Assembly: GCF_963675165.1 (NCBI RefSeq)
Contig: NC_087382.1
Span: 5,495,963 to 5,559,962, forward strand
DNA length: 64,000 nucleotides
From: Halichondria panicea
Lineage: Eukaryota; Porifera; Demospongiae; Suberitida; Halichondriidae
Direction: 5' to 3'
The notes below the pieces were generated by a model. That model did not search any database. It was not told the origin of the DNA and saw nothing but the letters and a program-made list of their open reading frames with translations. The number at the start of each line of letters is the position of its first letter. Positions within the stretch are counted from its first letter, which is position 1. The position numbers and the translations under genes were made by a program. Shown piece by piece: positions 20,901 to 31,637 of the stretch.

Positions 20901-22605
20901 TGTGATACAAGTCACTCTTCGCATTTTGCACATTCTATCATCTATACACTCCCTGCTTCTTTGGGCTTGAGTGGATTGACTTTCCTACTGCTTTGTTTTG
21001 CCATACAGTGTATTCGTGGTGCCCGCTCTAGCATTGGTCATGCTTTCAAAGCACCCTGGCACCAATGGACCTGGCTACCGAACTGCAAATAGGTTAAACT
21101 AATAATTACACTTGTGTGCGGTCTCTTTTTTTCTGTACTTAAAATGATTATGTGTTTTAAAGGGGGACACCCCCCCCAAAAAAAACTGGAAGAGCTTCTG
21201 CCCACTTGGAGTGGAAGTCAGTACATGTAATTATGTAGACTGGAAACCACTCCCTTCGCTCTGGGCTCTGGGGACTGGCAAGTTGCCGTGTTGAGAGTTG
21301 TCCTGTTGGAATGCAATTAGAACAAACCACAAAATGCGTAATGCGTTGGTGATATTATTTCAGCCTCGATACACAGTAAAACACAGTAACAAAACATGTC
21401 AAATGAAAAGCATCTTCATGTAGAAATGACATAAATTTCTGTCATTTTAACACTAAAATACGATGATGCATTTCAAGTGTTTTTGCTGTGCAACAGACCA
21501 CCAGTGATGTACTTATACTCGAGGCCGATAATATTTGGTGCAGTAATAGTTAGCGTGTGGGCGGTGGCACATGAGTATTTGTGACGTTTACATTCTTCAC
21601 GCACTGGGACAACTTTCAACACAGCAGCTTGCCAGTCCCTTTCTCCCAAGAGAAGGGGAGTAGTTTCCAGTCTAGTAATGATGTACTTATTCCCACGGGG
21701 TGTCTCTTTTAGTGGGCCAATCAAAGCAATACCAATCCTGTGCCAGACACTACTGAAAGGCACACAGGTTTTTAAGAGTGAGATTGGTTCGTTGGCAAGC
21801 TATACAGAAGTCTTGTCTTGACGTAGTAGTTGTCAATGTAATGACATTGATCATTCCATTCCGGTAGTAGATCTACCTGTATAATATGAATGCATTTCAT
21901 TAAACTAGGGATACACTGGAGTGCAAACCTCGCATAAGAGTATGTGCATTCAATCTGGTAAAGACGTCATAATGGTCGACACACAAGAAAGATAAATTTA
22001 AGTTTGACCGTCCGGTTTAGCCACTCCTGGCTGTTGCTGCATGAGGTCTAAGACTGTGGACCGACATCCCTCAGCATCTGCCAAGACTCCACACCAAGTA
22101 TTAAAGCCTATACATGTTTACCAGAAGTCCAGGTAGTCGAGCTCCTTTTGCCTCGACTTCAACCATCACGCCACCACCGCCACAGATAACCTTGATAGGA
22201 CCCGAACATAACCTCTCTTCGCTCGGAATAATGCCTAGAGCTTATCTTCTCCCTGCATGGTTTTACTTCTCTCAAAATGCTTGTCTGAATGACAAGCAAG
22301 TTATGATCCTCTTTTTGTACCCTCATCTCTAATCCCCTACCTTTCTCTGCCACCATGCATGAGTACGTGTAGTAAAGAAGGCCATCATGAATTCTGAACT
22401 TCTCCTTATATATGCTTCACTTGGCCCCTTCACTTGCATTATGCTACTGTTCTATCTATGGTTATAGCCCCAGACAATAATAATACGCGACACCAGACAG
22501 GAAATGCGACACGAACGCTGTCCGGCATAGACCGTTTCTGCGCGCGCAATTAGTCCCCCCGGACCGAATTCTGGTCGGACTTTATTTCCTGTGACAAAAG
22601 TCTAC
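20901..22605. other. Spacer with retrotransposon debris
   Basis: Apart from the integrase remnant at 21473-21763 and its partial inverted partner at 21236-21310, no gene is supported. A short imperfect palindrome (ggaccgaattctggtc) lies near 22560. Confidence 0.5.
21473..21763 (-). pseudogene. Ty3/gypsy-type integrase remnant
   Basis: The 96-residue ORF starts near VWHRIGIALIGPLKETPRG followed by NKYIIT. This matches the opening of the retroviral-type integrase core in Ty3/gypsy elements (W-x-x-x-G-x-D-x-x-GP, then RGNKYI). The first catalytic Asp position is Ala (GIALIGPL rather than GIDLVGPL), and the downstream core is not recognisable. A second related piece lies in the opposite orientation at 21236-21310, suggesting a rearranged element. 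Confidence 0.65.
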
Positions 22606-23414
22606 TGTAATTATACTTGATATTTCTCTGCGGCTGTTTTAGTTTCATTTTCCTTAATTACGTATTAGACGGTACAATTACCGTATAGTGCGAAATTTTC
22701 GAGGCACTTATATTTCGTGGTTGGCCTCTAAAAGCCATTTCGTTGCACAATGTTCGCGGAATGACTGCTAACCGGAAGCCACGCCTTAAATCTTTGCACG
22801 TTATAGCAGGTAATTTAACAATTTTCGTGAACTTATTTTCGTGTAGAATTCTAACCCACGAAATCCGCGAAAATTAAGCCCCTCGAAAATTTCGCGCTAT
22901 ACGGTATATTGAATGTGGTTATGAGGTTTGTTTTGACCGTTAATGGGAGAGGTATACAATAAGTTTTGTTTTTCCAAATGCACATATTCAGCATTCTTCG
23001 CCATGTAGTATATATGCAAACAGTTTGTCAATGGGCACTTATTTTGATGCTTTTTGAGCTTGTATTAACAATCGATGGGATATTAATACTGTACTGTCAC
23101 TCTTAATAAAGCAACAACATAACTCTGCTCATGACTATATTTAGTCAAAGTAGTAAACCACTTTGTTCAACATTTACATACGTACATGTACAAGTGCATT
23201 GCTGCATGATTGTGTATCTGCATGTGCATATATATAGGCCTACTGCAAGAACTATAGTTTCACTCAGGAACGCAATCCAATTAATAGCCAATAGATGCAT
23301 TGCTTCATGCAGCTATAGTACCTATAATTATATAGTTACATACAACTCTCCTATAGTTACAGTATTTAATTTAGTGTTTAGCAGCCATCTCTACATGTGC
23401 ACTGTGTGACTGTT
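22606..23414 (+). promoter_or_regulatory. Transporter 5'-flank repeat, copy 2, with MITE inside
   Basis: Direct repeat of 19008-19438 and 25924-26552, leading straight into the intact transporter at 23415. It is interrupted at 22681-22914 by a TA-flanked inverted-repeat element. It probably contains this gene's promoter and 5' UTR. Confidence 0.7.
22681..22914. mobile_element. TIR MITE with TA target (CCGTATAG family)
   Basis: Termini ccgtatagtgcgaaattttc and the complement gaaaatttcgcgctatacgg are flanked by TA. The other flank copies lack it, confirming insertion. Internal sequence (cattcgttg-type, cgtggaatgactgc, ctttgcacgtt) recurs in the partial copy at 62793-62967. Confidence 0.85.
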
Positions 23415-24974
23415 ATGAGACAAACTAACTCTACGAGTGAAGGCAGTCCTCTGGTATCGAGGAATGGCTGCAAGTGCAAGTACAGAGTGAGGTGGTTCTA
23501 TTCCAAGGGAGCCTTTCTTATTCTGGTCTGGAATATACTGTTGGCCATAGCCTGTATGTCAGTGTCTCATATATTCCGTAAACGACATAATGTCAATTTT
23601 GTAATTTCAGAATGGCAACTTGCTATCCCTATTGTGTTCAGTTTTTTTGGAGCTGTTTTCTCAGGATGGCTAGCTGACACTAAGCTGGGGAACTACAGAG
23701 TGATGAAATACAGTTTTGTACTGTTGTTTCTTACAATTTTGCTTTCTAGTGCCGTCACCCTAGTTCCTGGTGTTTCTCATTACGTGTATGTTGTGAGTGT
23801 CGTGTACTGCATAGGTGGGAGTCTCTTTATAGTAGCTGTGGTAGCATGCTTTGTTACCTTATTACAGCTTGGCCTAGACCAGATGCCCGATGCTTCATCT
23901 TCTAATATCACTAGTTTTATTGCCTGGTTTGCATTCAGTATCTATGCTGGTGTTTGGATCCCGAACGTTTCCAATTTGCCCATTATATCTGGTGCTTTGT
24001 GTAGCAGTCAAATACCATACTGGGCTGTCCAACTTTACAGTTTGCTGCCACCTTTGTGTGTGAGTGCTGTTCTTATTCTTGACTTTCTACTAGCTAAGAA
24101 ATGGCTTATAATTGAGCCAAAGTCACCTCAGTCTCTAACAACCATCTACCGTGTTCTCAAGTTTGCAGCCAAGCACAAGGCTCCCCTCAATCGCAGTGCT
24201 CTCACATATTGGGAGGAAAACGTACCTTCAAGAATGGACCTGGGAAAGTCAAGATACGGTGGACCATTCACTACAGAGCAAGTTGAAGATGTGAAGACCA
24301 TCCTACGTTTGTTACCCTTATGTTTAACACTATGGCTTCTTGGGTGCTCACTTGCAATATTCCGTCCACCACATGAATCATTGTATCTCCCCGATGTGAA
24401 TAGTATATATGTTTCAGAGCTTCTGGCCTTAATCACATACAACTCTTGGTGGTGTGGTATGGTTTGGACGGTCTTTTATGAATTTATTCTATACCCTGTG
24501 ATTCGTAATAGGCTTCCCAGCATTCTTAGAAAAATCGGAATCATTTCTTTCTTAATCACGGCTCTCAACATTGTGTTTGTAATTCTGGGACTAGTCCACT
24601 ACTATCACAGTGATTTGGTGGCAGTCGAGTATGTCATTGTAATATTACATTCAGTTTCTCAAGGTTTGTTCACAATGTTGCTTGCTAGTGCCATGCTGCA
24701 GTTAGTTTGTGCTCAGGCTCCATACAACATGAGAGGAGTGTTTGGTGGGTGTATAATACTTGCGTTGATGTCACCTTTGATTATCAGCTATTCTTTTCCA
24801 TTGAAATTCACATTAACAATATTATATGGGATTAAAGCCGCTGTCAGTCTGCTTGGATTCATCTTGTACTGCCTCCTGGCTCGCTGGTACAAGAGGAGAG
24901 TTAGAGACGAGGACTACAATGCACAATCTGTTGTGGAGGAGGTGTATGATCGATACTTGTCAGCTCAACATTGA
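23415..24974 (+). CDS. POT/SLC15-like transporter, intact copy in repeat array
   Basis: Intronless 519-residue ORF starting at the conserved MRQTNSTSEG. It has the SGWLADTKLGNYRV signature, LGLDQMPDASSSNITSF, the invariant hydrophilic loop (KFAAKHKAPLNRSALTYWEE, then DLGKSRYGGPFTTEQVED) and the C-terminal VVEEVYDRYLSAQH. It is ~85-90% similar to copy 1 by eye and carries no lesions. It lies within the spacer between the two oppositely oriented Helitron-like elements, so recombination between them could invert it. As in the family, the ExxER motif of canonical POT proteins is not apparent. Probable plasma-membrane or vesicle transporter of unknown substrate. Confidence 0.82.
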   Translation: MRQTNSTSEGSPLVSRNGCKCKYRVRWFYSKGAFLILVWNILLAIACMSVSHIFRKRHNVNFVISEWQLAIPIVFSFFGAVFSGWLADTKLGNYRVMKYSFVLLFLTILLSSAVTLVPGVSHYVYVVSVVYCIGGSLFIVAVVACFVTLLQLGLDQMPDASSSNITSFIAWFAFSIYAGVWIPNVSNLPIISGALCSSQIPYWAVQLYSLLPPLCVSAVLILDFLLAKKWLIIEPKSPQSLTTIYRVLKFAAKHKAPLNRSALTYWEENVPSRMDLGKSRYGGPFTTEQVEDVKTILRLLPLCLTLWLLGCSLAIFRPPHESLYLPDVNSIYVSELLALITYNSWWCGMVWTVFYEFILYPVIRNRLPSILRKIGIISFLITALNIVFVILGLVHYYHSDLVAVEYVIVILHSVSQGLFTMLLASAMLQLVCAQAPYNMRGVFGGCIILALMSPLIISYSFPLKFTLTILYGIKAAVSLLGFILYCLLARWYKRRVRDEDYNAQSVVEEVYDRYLSAQH

Positions 24975-25923
24975 CTAAATTTTGTTCTGTTACGACTGCA
25001 TGATACGTTTTATCCTCTGTCTTTTTGTCGCTCATACATCTTCAGAACAAAAATACATAAATGAGTGAACTATATACATGTAGAGTTAAGTCATTGTGTT
25101 TGGGTGTGTTGGTATGTGTACTGGCGTGGTGTGTTGTGATCTATCTTGATCTACCCTGTTCTATCCTGATGTGTTTTGTTATGTATTTATCACACCATTG
25201 TTGTGTGATCACTTTTGTTATGATTATCATGCACCTTTCGTTTCTGGATTGTTTTGGACTATTCTCGATTATTCTCTTATTCTCGATCAGCCCCCTGGGA
25301 CTTTACTCTTATAAATAGCATTACCTTTTTCAATTGTTGTTGTTGCTGATACCATGTGAATTTACCTTGTTACTTACAAAGTAAAAAATGTTTATTGGCA
25401 GTCAATCTCTGAACTTGAAACAATAGCAATAAATAGTCTAGCCTGTCTAGCTATATACTCTTTTGCATGGTTGCAAGAAGAATCCAACAGGCTGTTTTGC
25501 ACACATAATTAGTTAAATCATTCTCTTTGCACTAGCTAGCTAAAGCGCTACCTATTTAGCTTATCAGTAAAGAGCAGCGCCTCAGGTAATAATGAACTGC
25601 CTCCTTATTTACAGAATTATACTAATGCTTTGTAACCAAAGCAGCATGTGCTCAAGGGTATTAATTGTACATCAGTGCTTTTACACTCGAAAAGCAATTA
25701 TTATACTCCACTTTTATCAAAATAACTGATTATCAATTCATCATGGGTTAGTATTGAGATGTTGTTGTTTTTTATCCCCTGAAGTGGATGGCTGAAAGGA
25801 ACTAAGACGTGTTGGGCTTCAAAACAGTTCATTTCTTTTTCTTTCAATCTCTTATGCACAGTCATGTTTGACATTCTCTGATCCGTGTTGATTCTGTAAG
25901 TAGAAAACTATAATTATACAAAT
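24975..25923. other. Spacer after intact transporter
   Basis: No gene, RNA or clear repeat is supported. The 85-codon ORF at 25061-25318 is hydrophobic low-complexity sequence without a recognisable domain. Confidence 0.5.
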
Positions 25924-26552
25924 GCTATACGGTATAATTATACTTGATATTTCTCTGTGGCTGTTTTAGTTTCATTTTCCAGTATATTTATGTCGTAACT
26001 TAGCTAGGTCTGGACTCACCGCTAAGTTACCAACTCAGTTCTGGTTTACAGTTGACAGTTTAATAGAGACTAAAAACATTGAGAACACACGTACATAAAT
26101 AGTACACATAAAACAGGAAGTAAACTAAACCACAACAATATAATTATGTATTAGACGGTACAATTATATTACTTGTATGAATGTGGTATGAGGTTTGTTT
26201 TGACCGTTAATGGAGAGGTATTTTGTTTTTCCAAATGCACATATTCACCATTCTTCGCCATGTAGTATATATGCAAACAGTTTGTCAATGGGCACTTATT
26301 TTGATGCTTTTTGAGCTTGTATTAACAATCGATGGGATATTAATACTGAAAATTAAAGCAATAACATGACTCTGCATGCTCATGACTATATTTAGTCAAA
26401 GTAGTAAACCACTTCGTTCCACATTTACATACGTACATGCACAAGTGCATTGCATGATTGTGCATGCATGTATCTTCATGCATGTGCATATATATAGGCC
26501 TACTGCAAGAACTATATTTAGTATTAGTGTTTAGCAGCCATCCCTATATACA
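25924..26552 (+). repeat. Transporter 5'-flank repeat, copy 3, with ~155-bp insert
   Basis: Direct repeat of 19008-19438, but carrying an extra ~155 bp (about 25985-26138, starting tttatgtcgtaacttagc) between agtata and taattatgtattagacgg. The insert contains a short inverted pair (cttagctag / ccgctaag) and may be a small mobile element. The right end is intact up to the Helitron-like insertion at 26553. Confidence 0.8.
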
Positions 26553-27094
26553 TCCGACTAGAAAAACATTTGCAATGTGAAAAATTGCTAGGATTGGCCA
26601 GGGGAACCACAAAAAAGCGTGGGAACAAGAAATCAGACGAGAGCATAACTCCAATCCGTTACAACGTCAATCACATGTATACTGGTAGTTTTCCCATGTT
26701 TTCCCAGCCAATATGCCACGCAATTTTTACTGGTGGAGTGATGACCAATCCCTATATATATTTATTATACATCCATTTTAGAATGTGGGGCACATAATTA
26801 TGATGATTTGTGATGAATTGATGTTCCTAATACATGCAGTGTTGAGCACAGGTACACACAGTTCATCCATGCGTAGTAACATGCACGGACCGTACTGGTG
26901 ACTGCATGGAATGATGTGGTGGATGGAAGCTGATAGGTGGATTTGGAACACAGTCTAATATACTATGTATTGTACATGTTCATGACGTTGTAACGGATTG
27001 GAGTTATGCTCTCATTTCTTGTTCCCACGCTTTTTTGTGGTTCCCCTGGCCAATCCTAGCAATTTTTCACATTGCAAATGTTTTTCTAGTCGGA
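26553..27094. repeat. Foldback segment of Helitron-like copy 2
   Basis: Two ~112-bp arms (26553-26665 and ~26982-27094) are inverted repeats beginning tccgactagaaaaacatttg. The interior matches the copy-1 interior in reverse. Such long subterminal arms are unusual for a canonical Helitron. Confidence 0.85.
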
Positions 27095-27941
27095 TTCCCT
27101 TTCTTTTTCAGTACAGTTTACGTATCATGACATGCATAAGTGGAACGTCAAGAGGCAGTACAAGAAGAGAAGACAGGACTAATCAGATATCTTCTCGAAT
27201 ATCTCTGGACTAATAATTATAGTATAATGAGTAATAATTTATTGCTTGCTATGTTGAATTTGCGAATCAGTATTAAATGACAGCCATTTTAAGAGCATGA
27301 TATCTAGCCATTGCATATAGCATGCCTGTCAGAGAAAGGGAGCTAGAGCTGAACAGTGTGAAGAAAAGGAACACCTCAGGCTCTGGAAAAGCACTGCTGC
27401 ACTGATTTTAGGCGCACGGTTTATTAGCCACGCCTATCTATTATTATTGGCCACAACGCAATTGCTGAGTCATTAAAGATGGCGGAATTGTCTAGGTAAG
27501 AGAAATAGAGACTGAGAGGTCATCTGCCTTGTGGAAGCAATCGCAAATCTGAAGAAGCGCTTTGTAATCCAGGTTGTAGTCGTTTGGAAACCCTGTGCAG
27601 AATGTCCTGGAGATGGCTGTACTTGGAGTAAATGCTGGCCAAGAAACTTACTTACTTACTTACTTACTCACTTACTTAGTCAGTCAGACAAAGAGCGGTG
27701 AAACGTCGAAGTAGTGCAATTTTTAAAATGAAAATATTCATTCATTAAAATGTTTATGGATTATGAAATGAGAGATACAAAGAGAGAAAAGGCTAAATAA
27801 ACTATCTGTTTAGCCAGTTTCTTGATGTGGCCTTTCCCTGCAGAGATAGAACAGTTTGAACATGAGTCAAAATAATTGAAATATTGCTAAACACAGGCAA
27901 ACCCACTGCCAATCCTATGTAAAACCTACTGGTTTTACTAA
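26553..27941 (+). mobile_element. Helitron-like element, copy 2 (forward, better preserved)
   Basis: A 1389-bp block begins TCCGACTAG and ends GGTTTTACTAA. The left flank ...tataca and right flank tgtgcactg rejoin to the uninterrupted transporter 5' UTR word seen at 20812-20830. Hence a 5'-TC ... CTAA-3' element sits between A and T without target duplication. The 3' end has an 8-bp stem (gtaaaacc / ggttttac, 27919-27938) immediately before TAA. Inside are a ~540-bp foldback (26553-27094), an (AAGT)n run on the complementary strand near 27650-27690, and an exon-like ATGGCGGAATTGTCTAG with donor at ~27487. No Rep/helicase is present, so it is non-autonomous. Confidence 0.75.
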
Positions 27942-27960
27942 TGTGCACTGTGTGTCTGTT

Positions 27961-28818
27961 ATGAGACAAACTAACTCTACGAGCGGAGGCAGCCCTCTGG
28001 TATCAAGGAATGGCTGTTGCAAGTACAGAGTGAGGTGGTTCTATTCCAAGGGAGTATTTCTTGTTCTGGTCTGGAATATGCTGTTGACCATGGCCTGTAT
28101 GTCAGTGTCTCATATATTCCGTAAACGACATGATGTCAATTTTGTACTTTTAAAATGGCTATTTGTTATCCCATTTGTGTTTGGTTTGTTCGGAACTGTT
28201 TTCTCAGGATGGCTAGCTGACTCTAAGCTTGGGAACTACAGAGTGATGAAATACAGTTTTGTGCTGTTATTTCTTACAAGTTTGTTTTCTAGTGCCGTCA
28301 CCCTAGTTCCTGGCATTGCTCATTACGTATATGTTGTGAGTGTCTTGTACTGCATAGGTGGGAGTCTCTCTATAGTAGCTGTGGTAGCATGCTATGTTAC
28401 TTCACTACAGCTTGGCCTGGATCAGATGCCTGATGCTTCATCTTCCAATATCACTAGTTTTATTTCCTGGTTTGCATTCAGTATCTATGCTGGTGTTTGG
28501 ATTCCTTATGTTGCCGATTTACCCATTATATCTGGTACTTTGTGTAGTCAAATGCCATACTGGGTTGTCCAACTTTACAATTTGTTGCCACCTTTGTGTA
28601 TGAGTGCTGTTCTTATTCTTGATTTTCTCCTAGCTAAGAAATGGCTTATAATTGAGCCAAAGTCACCTCAGTCTCTAACAACCATCTACCGTGTTCTCAA
28701 GTTTGCAGCCAAGCACAAGGCTCCCCTCAATCGCAGTGCTCTCACATATTGGGAGGAAAATTGTTACAACAATAGTGTTTGCCATCCCTACATGTGCATC
28801 AGTTATGAGACAAAGTAA
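27961..28818 (+). pseudogene. Transporter truncated after LTYWEEN
   Basis: Starts at the conserved ATG and encodes residues 1 to ~266 of the transporter, intact up to SALTYWEEN. At 28760-28763 it joins directly to the 5' UTR of the next transporter copy (gttacaacaatagtg, as at 923). The ORF then runs 20 codons into that UTR and stops at 28818. The C-terminal six helices are absent, so function as a transporter is unlikely. Confidence 0.85.
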
Positions 28819-29932
28819 CTCTACGAACGAAGCCAGGCCTCTGGTATCAAGGAATGGCTGGTGCAAGTACAGAGTGAGGTGGTTCTATTCAAAAGGAGCA
28901 TTTCTCGTTCTGGTCTGGGTTATGCTGTTGACTATAGCCTGTATATCAGTGTACCATGTGTTCCATCAACAACCTTATGTCAATTCTGTAATTTCGAAAT
29001 GGCTACTTGCTATCCCACCTGTGTTTGGTTTGTTCGGAACTGTTTTCTCAGGATGGTTAGCTGACGCTAAGCTTGGGAACTACAGAGTGATGAAATACAG
29101 TTTTGTGCTGTTATTTCTTATAAGTTTGTTTTCTAGTACCGCCACCCTAGTTCCTGGCATTGCTCATTACGTGTATGTTGTGAGTGTCGTGTACTGCATA
29201 GGTGGGAGTATCTCTATAGTAGCTGTGGTAGCATGCTATGTTACTTCACTACAACTTGGCCTGGATCAGATGCCTGATGCTTCACCTTCTAATATCACTA
29301 GTTTTATTGCCTGGTTTGCATTCAGTATCTATGCTGGTGTTTGGACCCCGAACGCTTCCAATTTTCCCATTATATCTGGTACTTTGTGTAGTCAAATGCC
29401 ATACTGGGTTGTCCAACTTTACAGTTTGTTGCCACCTTTGTGTGTGAGTGCTGTTCTTATTCTTGATTTTCTCCTAGCTAAGAAATGGCTTATAATTGAG
29501 CCAAAGTCACCTCAGTCTCTAACAACCATCTACCGTGTTCTCAAGTTTGCAGCCAAGCACAAGGCTCCCCTCAATCGCAGTGCTCTCACATACTGGGAGG
29601 AAGACGTAATTTCTAGAGGTTTGATCACAATGTTGCTTGCTAGTACCATGCTGGAGTTAATTTGTGCTCAAGCTCCATACAACATGAGAGGATTGTTTGG
29701 AGGGTGTTTGGTGCTGGTGTTGTTCTCATCTTTTATTATTGGCTATTGCTTTCCATTGAACGTCAGACTCACAATATATGAGGTTATTGTTAGAGTAGGC
29801 ATCAGTCTGCTCGGATTTATCCTGTACTGCCTCCTTGCTCACTGGTATAAAAGGAGAGTTAGAGACGAGGACTACAATGCACACAGAGTGGTGGAGGAGG
29901 TATATGATCGATATTTGTCAGCTCAGCATTAA
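28805..29932 (+). CDS. Transporter with in-frame internal deletion
   Basis: ORF of 375 residues from the conserved start (MRQSNSTNEARPLV) to VVEEVYDRYLSAQH. Compared with the 520-residue paralogue at 965, 145 codons are missing in frame: ...SALTYWEEDV joins ISRGLITMLLAST. The N-terminal six helices and the last two or three remain; helices 7 to ~9 and most of the central loop are lost. The reading frame is kept, so a short protein could be made, but normal MFS two-bundle folding is impossible as drawn. The in-frame codons before 28805 belong to the truncated neighbour. Confidence 0.75.
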   Translation: MRQSNSTNEARPLVSRNGWCKYRVRWFYSKGAFLVLVWVMLLTIACISVYHVFHQQPYVNSVISKWLLAIPPVFGLFGTVFSGWLADAKLGNYRVMKYSFVLLFLISLFSSTATLVPGIAHYVYVVSVVYCIGGSISIVAVVACYVTSLQLGLDQMPDASPSNITSFIAWFAFSIYAGVWTPNASNFPIISGTLCSQMPYWVVQLYSLLPPLCVSAVLILDFLLAKKWLIIEPKSPQSLTTIYRVLKFAAKHKAPLNRSALTYWEEDVISRGLITMLLASTMLELICAQAPYNMRGLFGGCLVLVLFSSFIIGYCFPLNVRLTIYEVIVRVGISLLGFILYCLLAHWYKRRVRDEDYNAHRVVEEVYDRYLSAQH

Positions 29933-30780
29933 GATATCTGCCTATGCAGAGAACCATTTATATTGGTATAGATGTACAGGTGATTCATTGTGAACAGCTT
30001 GCACACACACGTACACACAAAAAAGCGTGCTATATGCAACAGTTTTAGCATGCTCACCGCACTTCTTTTTTTTCATCAGTCTTAATTGCAATTTATCATT
30101 TGACACCTTTGATTATCTTTGAGCTTGTATTAACGATCGATGGCATGTATGAATACTGAAACTGCAATAACCCTTTCAGGGATGATAGTTGCTGTGATTA
30201 TATAGATGTGTCGCACTGCATGCAAGAATGATATAGTTTCGCTCTGTATTACAATAGAATATAGAAACTTGTTCCAATAGATTTTGCTCTCTTATATAAT
30301 TACAGTATACGTTTAGCAGCCATCCCTACATGACTGTGTGTGTGACTGTCTGCATGTTATATAAGACAAACTATAACTCTACGAACGAAGACAGCCCTCA
30401 CAGTAAGGTTTCTGCTGTTGACTATAACCTGTTCCTCGGTGCCTGGTGCATGTATCCCCCTGGTGCTACCTGTATGCTACAGGTTTGTTAGCTGCATGTT
30501 TTCTCAGGATGGCTAGCTGACGCTAAACTACTTGGGAACTACAGAGTAATGAAATACAGTTGTTTCTTCCTAGTCACCTGCACCCTAGTTCCTGGCGTTG
30601 CTCAATATACGTGAATGTCTTGTACTGCATAGGTGCATGGGAGTCTCTTTATCGTAGCAGGAGTAGCATGTTTTGTTACCTCACTATACAACTCAGCCTG
30701 GATCATATCCAAAACTTTAAGTATGCTACAAAATCATCAACAACAATTACTGCAAAGGAAAAAATCGCATAATTATGCCA
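29933..30780 (+). pseudogene. Decayed transporter copy in module B
   Basis: The 3' part of the preceding gene is followed by the flank repeat (30080-30330) and scraps of a transporter N-terminal half (30390-30720). The deletions largely match those at 2640-3410, plus one extra deletion near 30410. It stops at the same place as its partner. Confidence 0.75.
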
Positions 30781-31637
30781 TATACATGTATACATGACTT
30801 GTAGTTATGTCAATGTCAATGGAATACGAATGTAATTACTTTTGAAGCTCTTGGAAAGGCTTACTATATTATGGTAGAACAAAATAAATTTGCCATAATT
30901 ATTTTGAGAAGGTATACCATCGACTTGGGTATTTCCGAAAAAACCTGTGGCCGTTTGGCAACTGCTTTACAAAGCCATTAAAGAAATAATCATCAATAAC
31001 TAAAGCTAACTATAATACCGTATAGCAGGTAATTTTCGTCAGGTAAAACATTTGTAATTTCGTGGGCAAGCTGACCTCACCGAACCACGAAAACCTAGGT
31101 ATTAATTTTACCGGCAATGATTTAATGCAATGGAGCAAATGCAGTTTTTTACTCACAAAAATCACTGCTGTTCAAGTCGAATGAATTTTTTACCCCAAGA
31201 AAATTACCCACTCTACAGATCTAGCATATCCCACATTGTGGGGCTTCTTGTTTCACAGGAGCTTCCGTGGTTACTGAGGAACTACAGGGGAAGTACTAAG
31301 TCTACCCCAATGTCAGGCAATCAGATGGCCATGCCATTATGTGGTTGAACTGGTGCTTTCTTTCAAACTTCCCTAAGTGCATAGCATGAGGAAATCATCA
31401 TGACACAATATTTAAAGTGCTTCTTAACAAGCAAAAGTAGTGAAAAACAGCTAGTATACTGAAACAGACAGGAGTGTAGCATCCATTGAACAGTGAGTTT
31501 AAGATCACAATTATCATTGTAGTTACTATAATTATGGCATGCATTGTATATACAATAGGTATACATAACCATTCTTGGAGCAGCATAATTGTAACATACG
31601 TACCAATTAACAGCCATCCCATACATGCACCTCAGAT
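30781..31637. other. Spacer upstream of beta-helix copy B
   Basis: Copy of 3411-4157 with an extra ~75 bp around 30945-31030. No coding feature is supported. Confidence 0.5.

Noticed and set aside
25061-25318. 85-codon hydrophobic ORF after the intact transporter
   Set aside because: Low-complexity Cys/Leu/Val translation of T-rich DNA with no homology I recognise.
28691-28804. Upstream in-frame extension of the transporter at 28805
   Set aside because: These codons are an out-of-frame reading of the truncated neighbour; the conserved family start is at 28805.
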